Source: Candidatus Sumerlaeota bacterium (GTDB lineage Bacteria > Sumerlaeota > Sumerlaeia > JAFGJS01). From it: DNA of 29,525 nt. The DNA is taken from contig JAFGJS010000103.1 in NCBI GenBank assembly GCA_016928995.1, positions 1-29,525 of the forward strand, read 5' to 3'. This document shows, piece after piece, positions 15,712 through 24,263 of the stretch (position 1 is the first letter of the stretch; every line of letters starts with the position of its first letter). Made by a program: the position numbers and the translations under genes. Below the pieces are notes generated by a model. The model was not told the DNA's origin. It made no database searches and saw only the letters and a program-made list of their open reading frames with translations.

Positions 15712-16704
15712 TCAGTCCAGCAATTGCAGGGAAGGCGCTTTTTTGAACTCCTTGGGATTGTTCGTCAGACGTTGATAAGCCCAGACGGCGCAAGCCAGAT
15801 CCTGAATCGCCAGGCCGCTGCTGTCAAAAATCGTGATCTGCTCATCGTTTTCCCGGCCGGGCTTTTTGCCTGTGATGATCTCGCCAAGGTCGGCGGCGAA
15901 GTTTTCCAGATTGATCAATCCCTGATTCAACGGGACGTTGATCTCTCCGCACTCGGCGGCGTGCTCCCAGCTGTCCACCACAAGCCGCGCCTGGGCGAGC
16001 AGTTCCGGCTCCAGTTCCTGTTTGCCCGGCGCGTCCGCGCCGATGGCGTTGATATGCGTGCCGGGGCGGATCCATTCCGCTTTCACCACGGGCTGCCGCG
16101 ACGGCGTCAGCGTGGTCAGGATGTCGCTTCCTCGGGCCACGGCCTCCGCGCTCATCGCCGCGTCGCCGTCCAAGCCCGATCCGTCCACGTGCCGCGAGAT
16201 GAAAATTTCGCTTTGTTCAATGTTTTCGTCGTACACCAGCGCCTTCTCGATATTTGGGCAAGTGGCGACCAGCGCCTCGAGTTGCGCGCGGGCCTGCGCG
16301 CCGGCGCCGATGAAACCGGCCACCTTCGCGTCGGTGCGGGCCAGATACCGCGAGGCGATGCCTCCGGCGGCGCCCGTGGCGATGCGGGTCATGTATGTCG
16401 CGTCCATCGACGCGAAGGGATATCCCGTCTCCGGGCAGATCAGCATCAGCGTGGCCAGCAAGGGATGCAGTTCATGATTGCCGCTGAAATAGGTGGTGTT
16501 TTTCATGCAGGCGAAGCCCAGATCCGGAAGCCACGCCGCTCGCGACGTCATGTCTCCTTCGGCCAGGTGCATGAAAAGATGCGGTGGCATCTCCGCGCGC
16601 CCCTCGCCGTAGAAGCGATACGCCTCTTCCACGACCTCCAGGGCGTTTTCCATATTGAGCAACTTGCGCAGAAGCGATTGGGGAATGATCAATGTTGGGT
16701 GCAT
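15712..16704 (-). CDS. Ornithine cyclodeaminase / mu-crystallin family dehydrogenase
   Basis: The NAD(P)-dependent protein has 330 residues. Members act as ornithine cyclodeaminase, archaeal-type alanine dehydrogenase or ketimine reductase. Lys68 in FACMKNT and Arg108 in TRIATGAAGG are the probable substrate-binding residues; the Rossmann nucleotide loop is GFIGAGAQARAQ around 130-141. INAIGADAPGKQEL and DSSGLAIQDLA near the C-terminus are typical of the family. The exact substrate is undetermined. ATG 16704 has AGGA seven bases upstream; GTG 16710 is an alternative. It stands alone on the minus strand. Confidence 0.9.
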   Translation of the reverse strand: MHPTLIIPQSLLRKLLNMENALEVVEEAYRFYGEGRAEMPPHLFMHLAEGDMTSRAAWLPDLGFACMKNTTYFSGNHELHPLLATLMLICPETGYPFASMDATYMTRIATGAAGGIASRYLARTDAKVAGFIGAGAQARAQLEALVATCPNIEKALVYDENIEQSEIFISRHVDGSGLDGDAAMSAEAVARGSDILTTLTPSRQPVVKAEWIRPGTHINAIGADAPGKQELEPELLAQARLVVDSWEHAAECGEINVPLNQGLINLENFAADLGEIITGKKPGRENDEQITIFDSSGLAIQDLACAVWAYQRLTNNPKEFKKAPSLQLLD

Positions 16705-16827
16705 CGTCACGTCCTATGCAGTCACAGTGGTTGTATGAACAGTCATCATGCTGCCCGCCGGACGAAAAAGTCCAGTTTAAATCGCGTCCTTGTTTTGTTA
16801 ACAGCAGCTATGGCGGTGAAAAAACCA

Positions 16828-17757
16828 TTAGATCGCGCGCAGGATGTTGATGTGGTAGCCCCCCTCTTCTTCCTCGTCCTCTGCGCCTTGCTGATGGTAT
16901 ACGTCGTCAATGACATCGGAGATATGGTAAGTCGTTTCGAGGAGTTCGAAAATCGGCTCCGCCTGATGTCCCTCAAACGGCTTGTCGAGCGCGCCCATGG
17001 AGAAAAGACAGCGCTGTTGCACCAGTTCGGACAGCTCCTCAAAGGCGGCGTTGGAGTACTCGATCCGCGCGCAGATCCCGCCGGGCTTGAGCAGCGCGTG
17101 CAAATTACGCGACACGACTTTGGAGTCGAGGAGTTCCATCATCACCTGCTTGGGTTTTTCAAAGCAGGTTTCGTCATCCGGATTTTTCTCGCGGGACTTG
17201 GCCAGCGCGCGCGCGGCCTTGCGGTCCGCTTTGTGCATCGCGCCGTGCTCGTCGTAATACGGCTGATCGTCGCCGCGAGGGCAGATGTTCGGAAAGCAGT
17301 AGACGATTAAATCGCATTGCAATTCGAGTTCGAAGTTGGGCAGGTCGCTTTCGATCAGTTCGAGCCGCGCGGCGTCGTCGGGGCAGCGGTGCATCAAGAC
17401 CTGATCGGTGATTTTCAGCATCAGCTCGGAGCCGTCGATGCCGATCACGCGCGAGCGTTTGAATTTGCGCGCCAGCCTCCAGAGCAGCGCGCCCGAGCCG
17501 CAAGCGTAATCCGCCACGACTTCCTGCGGGCGGCCCTTCATGAGTTTTTTCAGCGTGTCGGCGATGTGTTTATACGCCTTACGGTGGGCCTTGTCGCCCG
17601 CCTGAGAGAGCCACCATTCGCCGACGAGTTTATTGTAGGTTTTTTGGCCGTATGTCAATTCCTTGTCAAAATCGAGCTGGGCATATTTGTTTTTTTGCTT
17701 TTTACCGGCCTTTTTTTCCGGCTGATTGCGTTTCTTTTTCTTTTTATCCTTGCTCAT
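16828..17757 (-). CDS. Class I SAM-dependent methyltransferase with Lys-rich N-terminus
   Basis: The 309-residue protein opens with a very basic stretch (MSKDKKKKKRNQPEKKAGKK and on), likely nucleic-acid or ribosome binding. A class I methyltransferase core follows: motif I ADYACGSGALLWRLARKF at about 82-99, GIDGSELMLK at 106-115, and a likely motif IV DLIVYCFPN. The middle of the protein contains an unusual acidic/Lys-rich insert. The C-terminal end is strongly acidic (DEEEEGG). The target is unknown; an RNA or ribosomal target is inferred only from the tail. Confidence 0.8.
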   Translation of the reverse strand: MSKDKKKKKRNQPEKKAGKKQKNKYAQLDFDKELTYGQKTYNKLVGEWWLSQAGDKAHRKAYKHIADTLKKLMKGRPQEVVADYACGSGALLWRLARKFKRSRVIGIDGSELMLKITDQVLMHRCPDDAARLELIESDLPNFELELQCDLIVYCFPNICPRGDDQPYYDEHGAMHKADRKAARALAKSREKNPDDETCFEKPKQVMMELLDSKVVSRNLHALLKPGGICARIEYSNAAFEELSELVQQRCLFSMGALDKPFEGHQAEPIFELLETTYHISDVIDDVYHQQGAEDEEEEGGYHINILRAI

Positions 17758-17822
17758 GGTTCAGGCGGCCTTTGCATTTGACCGGCGCTGCGCCAATTCC
17801 TGGCGCAATGACGGCCGATTGA

Positions 17823-17843
17823 CGCTTCGTTTTAAACGAAGCG
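17823..17843. terminator. Perfect-stem hairpin between lipoprotein and methyltransferase genes
   Basis: CGCTTCGTTT (17823-17832) and AAACGAAGCG (17834-17843) form a 10-bp perfect stem around one central base, so the real loop must open a few pairs. It follows the stop of the minus-strand lipoprotein gene. No T-run follows in that direction, so it may be a processing or insulating hairpin rather than an intrinsic terminator. Confidence 0.5.
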
Positions 17844-17884
17844 GTTGTTCGGTGGAATCTGTGTTGCTCCGGCGGGGAAACGGC

Positions 17885-18580
17885 CTATTCGGCGTCTTCT
17901 GTTTCTGTTGCGGTCGTGCCTTGATCGTGTTCGCTGGATGCTTCAACGTCCAGGTCTTCTTCAGCTTGTCTGTCTTGTTCAGAGCCGCCGTTATCGTCCG
18001 TATCAGCGAAATTCACCAACGCCTTGAACTGGGCTGAAAATGTCTTGTTAACGGACTCGGTTTCCAGCACGAGGCGCATCCGGCCATAGATCGCCGGTCT
18101 GTCGCTGACCATTTTCCAGTTGTCGATCACCAGGGATCCTTCGACGAATTTCAGCTCGTTGTAACCTTCAAGGTTGATCTCCGTTTTGCCGATGGAGGTT
18201 TGATCGTAGATCTTCAGGGTTTGATCGACCAATGTATCCCACGGATAGGCGGCGTCGATATCGCTCTCATAGGGTTTGAACTCGCGGGGAAATTTGCCTA
18301 CAATGCGCAGGCCGTTGCAGATAAATTCGAACATGTCCGCCCGCGAGCCTGGTTGACGATAATGCAGCATGTCTTTCAATTCAAATTTGAATCGCTGTTG
18401 ATCCAACATCAGCGTGACCTGACCGCCGCGTTCGGGTGGCTTCGGCGTGGGCGTGGGCGTGGCTTGTTGTTTAGGAGCGGGCTGATCGCCATTGCCGCTG
18501 TCGCCGCCGCAACCGGCGAAAATCATGGCGCTGGCGGCAAGAATCATGCAAAATAATGGAAAACGTGACTTGAGAATCAT
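17885..18580 (-). CDS. Predicted lipoprotein of unknown function
   Basis: The 231-residue protein has a lipoprotein signal: basic start, hydrophobic core and lipobox FAGC with Cys24, followed by a Gly/Asp linker and a Pro/Thr-rich stretch (ATPTPTPKPPERGG). The body (about 50-200) contains alternating hydrophobic strands (for example QVTLMLDQQRFKFEL and GRMRLVLETESVNKTFSAQF) suggestive of a beta-rich periplasmic domain. The C-terminus is acidic and low-complexity. I do not recognise the family. It has its own upstream region shared divergently with smpB. Confidence 0.78.
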   Translation of the reverse strand: MILKSRFPLFCMILAASAMIFAGCGGDSGNGDQPAPKQQATPTPTPKPPERGGQVTLMLDQQRFKFELKDMLHYRQPGSRADMFEFICNGLRIVGKFPREFKPYESDIDAAYPWDTLVDQTLKIYDQTSIGKTEINLEGYNELKFVEGSLVIDNWKMVSDRPAIYGRMRLVLETESVNKTFSAQFKALVNFADTDDNGGSEQDRQAEEDLDVEASSEHDQGTTATETEDAE

Positions 18581-18656
18581 GAGTCAATCCCCTTCAAATG
18601 CTGTCGGATCGCATGAATTCGTATGATCCGCAGAATGGCATAGGACAGGATTTTGT

Positions 18657-18670
18657 GGCGCCTAGGCGCC
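18657..18670. repeat. 14-base perfect palindrome in divergent intergenic region
   Basis: GGCGCCTAGGCGCC lies between the lipoprotein gene (minus strand) and smpB (plus strand), in a 248-base gap with no coding sequence seen. It may be an operator-like or fold-back site; nothing further supports a function. Confidence 0.35.
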
Positions 18671-18828
18671 GCGTGCAAGTTTTTTCCGAATCGCCGGCAA
18701 GGAATAATTTTTTACGGTCTGCGGCGCCGCGTCTTTTTTGCGGATTATGATTTGACGGGCGCCCCAAGCCAGCATAGCCTTGTGATGAATCGAAACGGCC
18801 GGTGATATCAAGACAGGTTTGAAGGATT

Positions 18829-19305
18829 ATGGCGGATCAGCAAGAAAAAAATAAAGAGTACCGGATTATCTCCACCAATCGCCGGGCGCGGCACGATTAC
18901 TTTATCGACGATGTTGTGGAAGCCGGCATCGTGCTGGCGGGTTCGGAGGTGAAGTCGTTGCGGCTGGGCAAAGCGAGCCTGGTGGATTCTTACGCTCAGA
19001 TCGAAGCTGGCGAGGCCTGGCTGATCAACTGCCACATTCCGCCCTATGAGCAGGCGAATCGCTACGCCCAGGAGCCGGAGCGCAAGCGGAAACTGCTGAT
19101 GCATCGCAAGGAAATCGGGCGATTGCTAGGCAAAATCACACAAAAGGGCTTTACGCTGATACCATTGCGGCTATACTTCAAAGGGAGCCGGGTAAAGGTG
19201 GAACTAGGTCTTTGCCGGGGCAAGGCGCAATACGACAAGCGTCAGGCGATCAAGGATCGTGATGAGAAGCGCATCCTGGATCGCGAGCACAACCGGAAGT
19301 TCTGA
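18829..19305 (+). CDS. smpB: SsrA-binding protein (tmRNA partner)
   Basis: SmpB binds tmRNA and delivers it to stalled ribosomes in trans-translation. The 158 residues match the family: HDYFIDDVVEAGIVLAGSEV and KSLRLGKASLVDSYA in the OB-fold core, then LIPLRLYFKGSRVKVELGLCRGK, and the basic C-terminal tail with YDKRQAIKDRDEKR, which folds in the mRNA channel. GAAGGA at 18821-18826 sits close to ATG 18829. The tmRNA gene itself was not found in the window. Confidence 0.97.
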   Translation: MADQQEKNKEYRIISTNRRARHDYFIDDVVEAGIVLAGSEVKSLRLGKASLVDSYAQIEAGEAWLINCHIPPYEQANRYAQEPERKRKLLMHRKEIGRLLGKITQKGFTLIPLRLYFKGSRVKVELGLCRGKAQYDKRQAIKDRDEKRILDREHNRKF

Positions 19306-19388
19306 GCGGAGACAAGGCATGTTTTTTAGTGGTTGAAAATTTACGGATTCTTCATGTTTGAGTCGGCATTTTGCGCGAGGTTGCACGG

Positions 19389-19865
19389 ATGAGCGATACA
19401 ATTCGGATACGGCGGGGGCGTTCGGCGGACATCGACGCGGTAGTGGAACTGTGGATCGCCATGATGCAGGATCATGAACAATTCGAGCCGCATTTGAAAT
19501 TGTCGCCCAATGCGGCGCAGGAATACCAGCATTACGCGACGTACCATGTGCTGAACCGCGATTCGTCGCTGGTGGTGGCCGAGGATGACCGCAAGATCGT
19601 GGGCTACTGTCTGGCCTACCGGACGAAAAATTTGCCGATGTTCCTGCCGGAATACTACGGCTATCTTTCCGATCTGGCCATCGCGCCCGGCTACCAGCGC
19701 AAGGGTTTGGGGGCGTCGCTGCTCAAGCGCACACTCGAATGGATGCGGCAAAACGGCGTGCGCAACATGCAATTGCAGGTGTACGAACGCAACGCCGGCG
19801 GCAAGAAATTCTGGAGCGCGCAAGGTTTTGATCAATACGTGCGGGGCATGTGGCTCGATTTATGA
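19389..19865 (+). CDS. GNAT-family N-acetyltransferase
   Basis: The 158-residue single-domain acetyl-CoA-dependent acyltransferase shows LSDLAIAPGYQRKGLGASLL (acetyl-CoA pyrophosphate loop, QRKGLG) and the C-terminal NMQLQVYERNAGGKKFWSAQ with GF, typical of GNAT motif B. The substrate is unknown. ATG 19389 is chosen because GAGG at 19377-19380 is eight bases upstream; TTG 19371 adds six unsupported residues. It follows smpB in the same direction. Confidence 0.9.
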   Translation: MSDTIRIRRGRSADIDAVVELWIAMMQDHEQFEPHLKLSPNAAQEYQHYATYHVLNRDSSLVVAEDDRKIVGYCLAYRTKNLPMFLPEYYGYLSDLAIAPGYQRKGLGASLLKRTLEWMRQNGVRNMQLQVYERNAGGKKFWSAQGFDQYVRGMWLDL

Positions 19866-19895
19866 AAACTCAGACGCCTGATTGCATGTTTTAAT

Positions 19896-19919
19896 CTTGC
19901 TCTTGCTCTTGCTCTTGCT
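19896..19919. repeat. Hexamer tandem repeat, four CTTGCT units
   Basis: Four exact CTTGCT copies in a row, followed by a partial CT. They lie between the GNAT gene and the GYF_2-RDD gene, about 55 bases before the latter's ATG. Two further copies occur at 29383-29394. Slippage could vary the spacing upstream of the membrane-protein gene. Confidence 0.85.
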
Positions 19920-19974
19920 CTCATCAAGAATTACGCGACATTGATAAAATTTGCATCAATGAGAAGATGACAAA

Positions 19975-20940
19975 ATGACCATGAACGAATCGCAGCAAAA
20001 CGATGAGAAGGTCTGGTGGATTTTCGATAATGTCCAGCAGCGCGGACCGTTTTCCACCGACGACGTTCGGCAGGAGATCCTGACCGGGGTGCTGCGGCGC
20101 GGCGCCCTGGTCTGGAAACAAGGCATGGCGGATTGGAGAGCCGTGGAGAGCGTCGGTGAATTTCAGAACTTCATCGAGAATCAACAGCTGCGGCCCGAAC
20201 CGTCTCAGCCGCCTATGACGCCCAGCGAAACTCCCAGCGTTCCGCTTCCCGCGCCACCGCCCAGAGAGCCAAGATATTCGGGGCGGATCGACAGTCCTGA
20301 GCCGGATCCGGCGCGACGTCCGCCTGACGATGGCTGGCGTCATGAGGAACGGCCGAACGCCGGCATGGCTTCCGCGGCAATCGCTCCGCCATCGACCAGC
20401 AGCGTGATCATACGCCGTTTGCTCGCCGGTTTTATCGACCTCGGATTGATCACTTTCATCGCGTTTGTGATTCTTTGCATCGGCATGATCTCGATCATCG
20501 GTCTGGAGGAGGTGCAGCGGCTGAACGGCCTGATCTTCACGGATCGCGAGGCATACATGACGAAGCTGCAGGAGATGAATCTTAAGATTCTGCCGGTGCA
20601 GATTTTTGCGATTCTCGTGAGTTGGGTCTTGATCGGTTTGCGCGATGCGTTTAACGGACGCAGTCTCGGCAAGTTGATTTGCGGTCTGCGCGCCGTTCGC
20701 ATCGACACGCTGGAGTCGATCGGCTTGGGCCGTTCTTTGCTGCGCAACCTGACGCTCATGCTTTGGTTTGCATTCAGTTTCTACTGCTGCGTGCCGGTGA
20801 TCATGTTTTGCGGCGAGGCCCTGTTGCTCGGTCTGTTGCCCGGCGTGCGGCGGCTGGGCGACTTGATGGCCGGAACGGTCGTGATGGATGAGCGCGCATG
20901 GCGCGCGGAACGCGAACGCGGCCTTCATGGCGAATACTGA
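19975..20940 (+). CDS. GYF_2 domain plus RDD membrane protein
   Basis: This 321-residue two-part protein opens with WWIFDNVQQRGPFSTDDVRQ (about 14-33) and later LVWKQGMADWRAV, the GYF_2 pattern, a putative peptide-binding module. A Pro-rich linker follows (about 75-110). The C-terminal half is an RDD domain: IIRRLLAGFIDLGLITFIAF around 145-165, GRSLGKLICGLRAVR around 226-240, and RRLGDLMAGTVVMDE near 290-305. The function of the combination is unknown; it probably recruits partners to the membrane. An in-frame ATG at 19981 is also possible. Confidence 0.88.
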   Translation: MTMNESQQNDEKVWWIFDNVQQRGPFSTDDVRQEILTGVLRRGALVWKQGMADWRAVESVGEFQNFIENQQLRPEPSQPPMTPSETPSVPLPAPPPREPRYSGRIDSPEPDPARRPPDDGWRHEERPNAGMASAAIAPPSTSSVIIRRLLAGFIDLGLITFIAFVILCIGMISIIGLEEVQRLNGLIFTDREAYMTKLQEMNLKILPVQIFAILVSWVLIGLRDAFNGRSLGKLICGLRAVRIDTLESIGLGRSLLRNLTLMLWFAFSFYCCVPVIMFCGEALLLGLLPGVRRLGDLMAGTVVMDERAWRAERERGLHGEY

Positions 20941-20991
20941 GCGCATCTGCGCGATTTCATTTAATATCAGTTCGAACTCGGAGCGGTGAGA

Positions 20992-21957
20992 GTGAAATAT
21001 CAGGATTATTACAAAATTCTCGGAGTGGACCGCAAGGCCAGCCAGGCGGAAATCACGAAAGCCTTTCGCAAATTGGCGCGCAAGTATCATCCGGACATGA
21101 ATAAAAGCGACAAGGACGCCACCAAGCGGTTCAAGGAGATCAATGAGGCGTACGAAGTGCTGGGTGATTCGAAAAAGCGCGAGCGGTACGATCAGCTGGG
21201 CAACGGCTTCAGCGCCGGTCAGCAATTCGATCCGTCCAGTTTCGGCTTTGGCGGCTTTGGCGGATTCGGGCGCGGCGCGTCTCAGCGCGCGCGCTCCGGG
21301 AGCGGCTTCAGCGACTTTTTCGACGCGATCTTCGGCGATTTCGGGAATTTCGGCGGCATCGGCGGCATGGGCGGCGGAGCGGAATCCATGCTGAACACTC
21401 GCGGCAACGATGTGGAAACCGAAGTGATGGTGACGCTGGAAGATATCTACAACCGGACGAAAAAATCGATCTCGCTGCAATTCCGCGAGGATGACGGCCG
21501 CGGCAACATCAAGATCGTGCCGAAGCGCTTTGACGTGCAGATCCCGCCGGGAATCGAGGACGGCAAGAAAATCCGCCTGAAAGGCCAGGGTGGTCCGGGC
21601 GTGAAGGGCGGCGCGAACGGCGACTTGCTGATCAAGATCAAGATCGCGCCGCATCCGCAGTTCAGCGTGGAAGGCGGCGACCTGATCACGGAAATCGGCG
21701 TTTCGCCGTGGGAGGCCGTGCTGGGAAGCACGATCACCGTGCCGACGATGGAGAAAACCGTGGAGATCAAACTGCCCCCGCGCACAAAGAGCGGACAAAA
21801 AATCCGTCTGCGGGATCGGGGCCTGCCCCTGGCGCATGGCGCGCGAGGGCACCTTTACGTGAAGGTCCGCATCGACGTGCCGTCGGAAGTGTCGGATGAG
21901 GAGCTCCGGCTGTTCGAAGAACTCGCCCGCGTGTCGCGCTTCAAACCGCGCAGCTAG
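20992..21957 (+). CDS. DnaJ-family co-chaperone, CbpA type
   Basis: J-domain protein of about 321 residues that stimulates the ATPase of DnaK. J domain at 3-70 with HPD at 33-35, then a Gly/Phe-rich region (about 73-135) and two C-terminal substrate-binding domains (about 140-310) containing FDVQIPPGIEDGKKIRLKGQ and ENTVEI-like strands (MEKTVEIKLPPRTKSGQKIR). The DnaJ zinc-finger CxxCxGxG repeats are absent, which makes it CbpA/type II rather than DnaJ itself. Two GTG starts exist, 20986 and 20992; GGAG at 20980-20983 is eight bases from 20992, giving the usual MKYQDYYKILGV. Confidence 0.94.
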   Translation: MKYQDYYKILGVDRKASQAEITKAFRKLARKYHPDMNKSDKDATKRFKEINEAYEVLGDSKKRERYDQLGNGFSAGQQFDPSSFGFGGFGGFGRGASQRARSGSGFSDFFDAIFGDFGNFGGIGGMGGGAESMLNTRGNDVETEVMVTLEDIYNRTKKSISLQFREDDGRGNIKIVPKRFDVQIPPGIEDGKKIRLKGQGGPGVKGGANGDLLIKIKIAPHPQFSVEGGDLITEIGVSPWEAVLGSTITVPTMEKTVEIKLPPRTKSGQKIRLRDRGLPLAHGARGHLYVKVRIDVPSEVSDEELRLFEELARVSRFKPRS

Positions 21958-21980
21958 TCCACAGGAGCGCAGCGTTATTC

Positions 21981-23147
21981 ATGCCGAAATCAATTACATC
22001 GGAAATCGATCCAGCGGAATTGCTGCGGTTTCACGCTGAGTTGATTCGCATCAACAGCGTGGGTCCGGGACTGGAAGGCTGCGAGCAAGCGGAACGGCCG
22101 ATGATGCGATGGCTGACGCGGCTGTTTGAGCGCGAGGGCGTTGAATGCTGGCAGCAGGAGGTTCAGGACGGGCGCAACAATATCCTTGCGCGCATCAAGG
22201 GCAGCGGCAACCGCACGTTGCTGCTTGAGGCGCACATGGATGTCGTAAGCACGCGCGGCATGACTATCGCGCCGTTCGATCCCGTGCAGCGCGACGGGCG
22301 CGTGTATGGGCGCGGATCCTGCGACACCAAGGGCGCGATGGCCTGCATGCTCGCGGCGATGCTGGCCCTGCGCCGTTCCGGCGAAACGCCGCCGGCGAAC
22401 GTCGTGTTTTGCGCGATGGTCGGCGAGGAGACGGACTTCGAAGGCGCGAAGCAATTCGCCGCCGATCCGCCGGTTCGCGCGGACGCCGCGATCATCGGCG
22501 AGCCGACGAATTGCCGGGTGGTCTCGGCGCACAAAGGCGGCATGCGCTATTACATCACGACGCGCGGCGTGGCGGCGCACGGCGCGATGCCGGAGCTGGG
22601 CGTCAATGCCATCGAAAACATGGCGCGCGTGATTCGTGTTTTGCGCGAGGAGATCATGCCGCGATACAAGGATCGCGCGCATCCGCTGGTCGGACCGCCT
22701 ACGATCAACATCGGCCTGATCGAAGGCGGCACGCAGGTCAATTTCGTCCCTGATTACTGCCGCATCATGATCGACCAACGCATCACGCCGGGCGAGGATC
22801 TCCGGGCGACGCTGGATGAGATCGCTCAAGCGTTGCGCGCGGCGGAGCAGCGCGACGGCGCGCCGTTGAATTTTGAATTCGAGCATCGTCTCGGTTTCGA
22901 TCCAATGGAAGCGCCAAACGGCAGCGAGATTGTGCGTTGTTGCCTTTCCGCCGTGAATCAGGACGAACCATTGGGCGTCGCATATGGAACGGACGGCAGT
23001 TTCATGCAGGCGACCGGCATGCATTGCGTCCTGCTCGGTCCCGGCGACATCGCGCAGGCCCACGCCGCCGACGAATGGATCGAGATCGCGCAGCTGCAGC
23101 GTTGCGCCGGCATCTACCTGAAAATCCTGCAGACCTATAGTGGATAA
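21981..23147 (+). CDS. M20-family metallopeptidase / deacylase
   Basis: The 388-residue protein belongs to the ArgE/DapE/ACY1/CPG2 family of di-zinc amidohydrolases. Metal and catalytic residues are visible: His85 and Asp87 in LLEAHMDVV, Asp115 in GRGSCDTKGAM, Glu149-Glu150 in VGEETD, Glu174 in IIGEPT and a late His in AQAHAADEW. The dimerisation domain contains AAHGAMPELGVNAI. The substrate (acetylornithine, succinyl-diaminopimelate or a peptide) cannot be assigned from sequence reading. It begins 23 bases after the co-chaperone gene and may share its transcript. Confidence 0.92.
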   Translation: MPKSITSEIDPAELLRFHAELIRINSVGPGLEGCEQAERPMMRWLTRLFEREGVECWQQEVQDGRNNILARIKGSGNRTLLLEAHMDVVSTRGMTIAPFDPVQRDGRVYGRGSCDTKGAMACMLAAMLALRRSGETPPANVVFCAMVGEETDFEGAKQFAADPPVRADAAIIGEPTNCRVVSAHKGGMRYYITTRGVAAHGAMPELGVNAIENMARVIRVLREEIMPRYKDRAHPLVGPPTINIGLIEGGTQVNFVPDYCRIMIDQRITPGEDLRATLDEIAQALRAAEQRDGAPLNFEFEHRLGFDPMEAPNGSEIVRCCLSAVNQDEPLGVAYGTDGSFMQATGMHCVLLGPGDIAQAHAADEWIEIAQLQRCAGIYLKILQTYSG

Positions 23148-23150
23148 TGA

Positions 23151-24143
23151 TCAATTTGGTTTAATTGCAATGAAGATACGGTCCGTGGCTTTGTAGTACA
23201 TGCGGATGTGCCGGGATAACTTGAGCAGCGGTGTGCGCCAAAGCAGCCGGATGATCCACTGTTTGATTTTGCTTCGATCCTGCAACGCATTGCGTAAGTC
23301 AGAGTGGATCCAGCCCGCTCCAAAGGGCTGTCCGTTCGGGAAATCCCAGGCGGGAAAAAAAGTATGCAGATGAAAACCAGCCTGAAGAAACATGCGTTCA
23401 TATTCGGATTGTTTGAAACTTTGTTCATTGATGCCGGCGTTGCGAAATTCATGGATGTCAGGATTTTTTTTGTCGCGATATGCATCGCAAAAACCTGTGC
23501 GTATGGCTTCGCAGATAAGAATAAACATTCCGCCCGGTTTAAGCGTCCGATAAACTTCCTGGACTGCACGCGCAGGCTCCGTGAAATGATGAAGCGCCGA
23601 ACAGATGAATGCGAAATCGAGAGATTCGTTTTGAATGGGGAGTTCTTCGGCGTCGCACTGGAGCAAGTCGAATTGAGTTTGTTCGTCGAGGGCATGCCGC
23701 GCGGCTCCGAGCCCATTGAATTCCGTGATGTTGAAATCCGCAGCGGTCATACGGGCGTTTTGCTTGGCAAATCTGGTTGCAGCCCAACCAAAACCAGAAG
23801 CGATGTCGATGCCGTGTTTGTTTCGGATATCGCCGAGTGCGGCGTCGACAAAAGGCATACATCGCTGAATGATCCGCCAATATGGGGTGTCTCCTGAATC
23901 AAGCAGGTTATGAACGTTGTCATGATTGATCTGCCAGCCGCGTTCAATGAAGACTTTCTCCCATCCGGCGGCTTCGTTTTCTTTGATGTTTTGCTGCTCA
24001 ATTCTGGGTGGCAGCAAAGAGATGATTTGCTCTTGAATGGAGTGCACGGCGCCGCAAGAATGACAATGTAGATCGTTGTCAGACTCTAGCAACGGACTCT
24101 TGCAGGCGGGGCAGGCGTATATGTCGCCATTAATCAATGTCAT
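23151..24143 (-). CDS. Methyltransferase with N-terminal zinc ribbon
   Basis: The 330-residue protein has a Trm112-like zinc ribbon (Cys11, Cys14, Cys27, Cys30) followed by a class I SAM methyltransferase domain: motif I GIDIASGFGW at 111-120, acidic AADFN near 134-138, and motif IV LDFAFICSALHHFTEPARAV. The TLKPGGMFILICEA segment is typical of Methyltransf_11 enzymes. The C-terminal region (about 270-330) is basic and hydrophobic. Together with the glycosyltransferases that follow, it may modify cell-surface sugars, but this is only context. It converges on the M20 gene and diverges from the glycosyltransferase operon. Confidence 0.85.
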   Translation of the reverse strand: MTLINGDIYACPACKSPLLESDNDLHCHSCGAVHSIQEQIISLLPPRIEQQNIKENEAAGWEKVFIERGWQINHDNVHNLLDSGDTPYWRIIQRCMPFVDAALGDIRNKHGIDIASGFGWAATRFAKQNARMTAADFNITEFNGLGAARHALDEQTQFDLLQCDAEELPIQNESLDFAFICSALHHFTEPARAVQEVYRTLKPGGMFILICEAIRTGFCDAYRDKKNPDIHEFRNAGINEQSFKQSEYERMFLQAGFHLHTFFPAWDFPNGQPFGAGWIHSDLRNALQDRSKIKQWIIRLLWRTPLLKLSRHIRMYYKATDRIFIAIKPN

Positions 24144-24263
24144 GGCCTTGCTTTATGATGAAAGATGTTGCTATCATTCTAGCGATCAAGCATCGTGTCA
24201 ATTGTTCTTCGCTAGTTGCATGTGGTTTTACAGGCTGACGTAACAAAGGATGGTTCATAAAAC

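Noticed and set aside
15679-17310. 543-codon open frame on the + strand
   Set aside because: It runs antisense across two well-supported minus-strand genes (mu-crystallin family and methyltransferase); GC-rich codon bias commonly opens the opposite strand. The translation is rich in Arg/His/Gln with no known motifs.
19924-21852. 642-codon open frame on the - strand
   Set aside because: It is antisense to the GYF_2-RDD and co-chaperone genes, both recognised by motifs. The composition (His, Arg, Ala, Gln) is that of a shadow frame.
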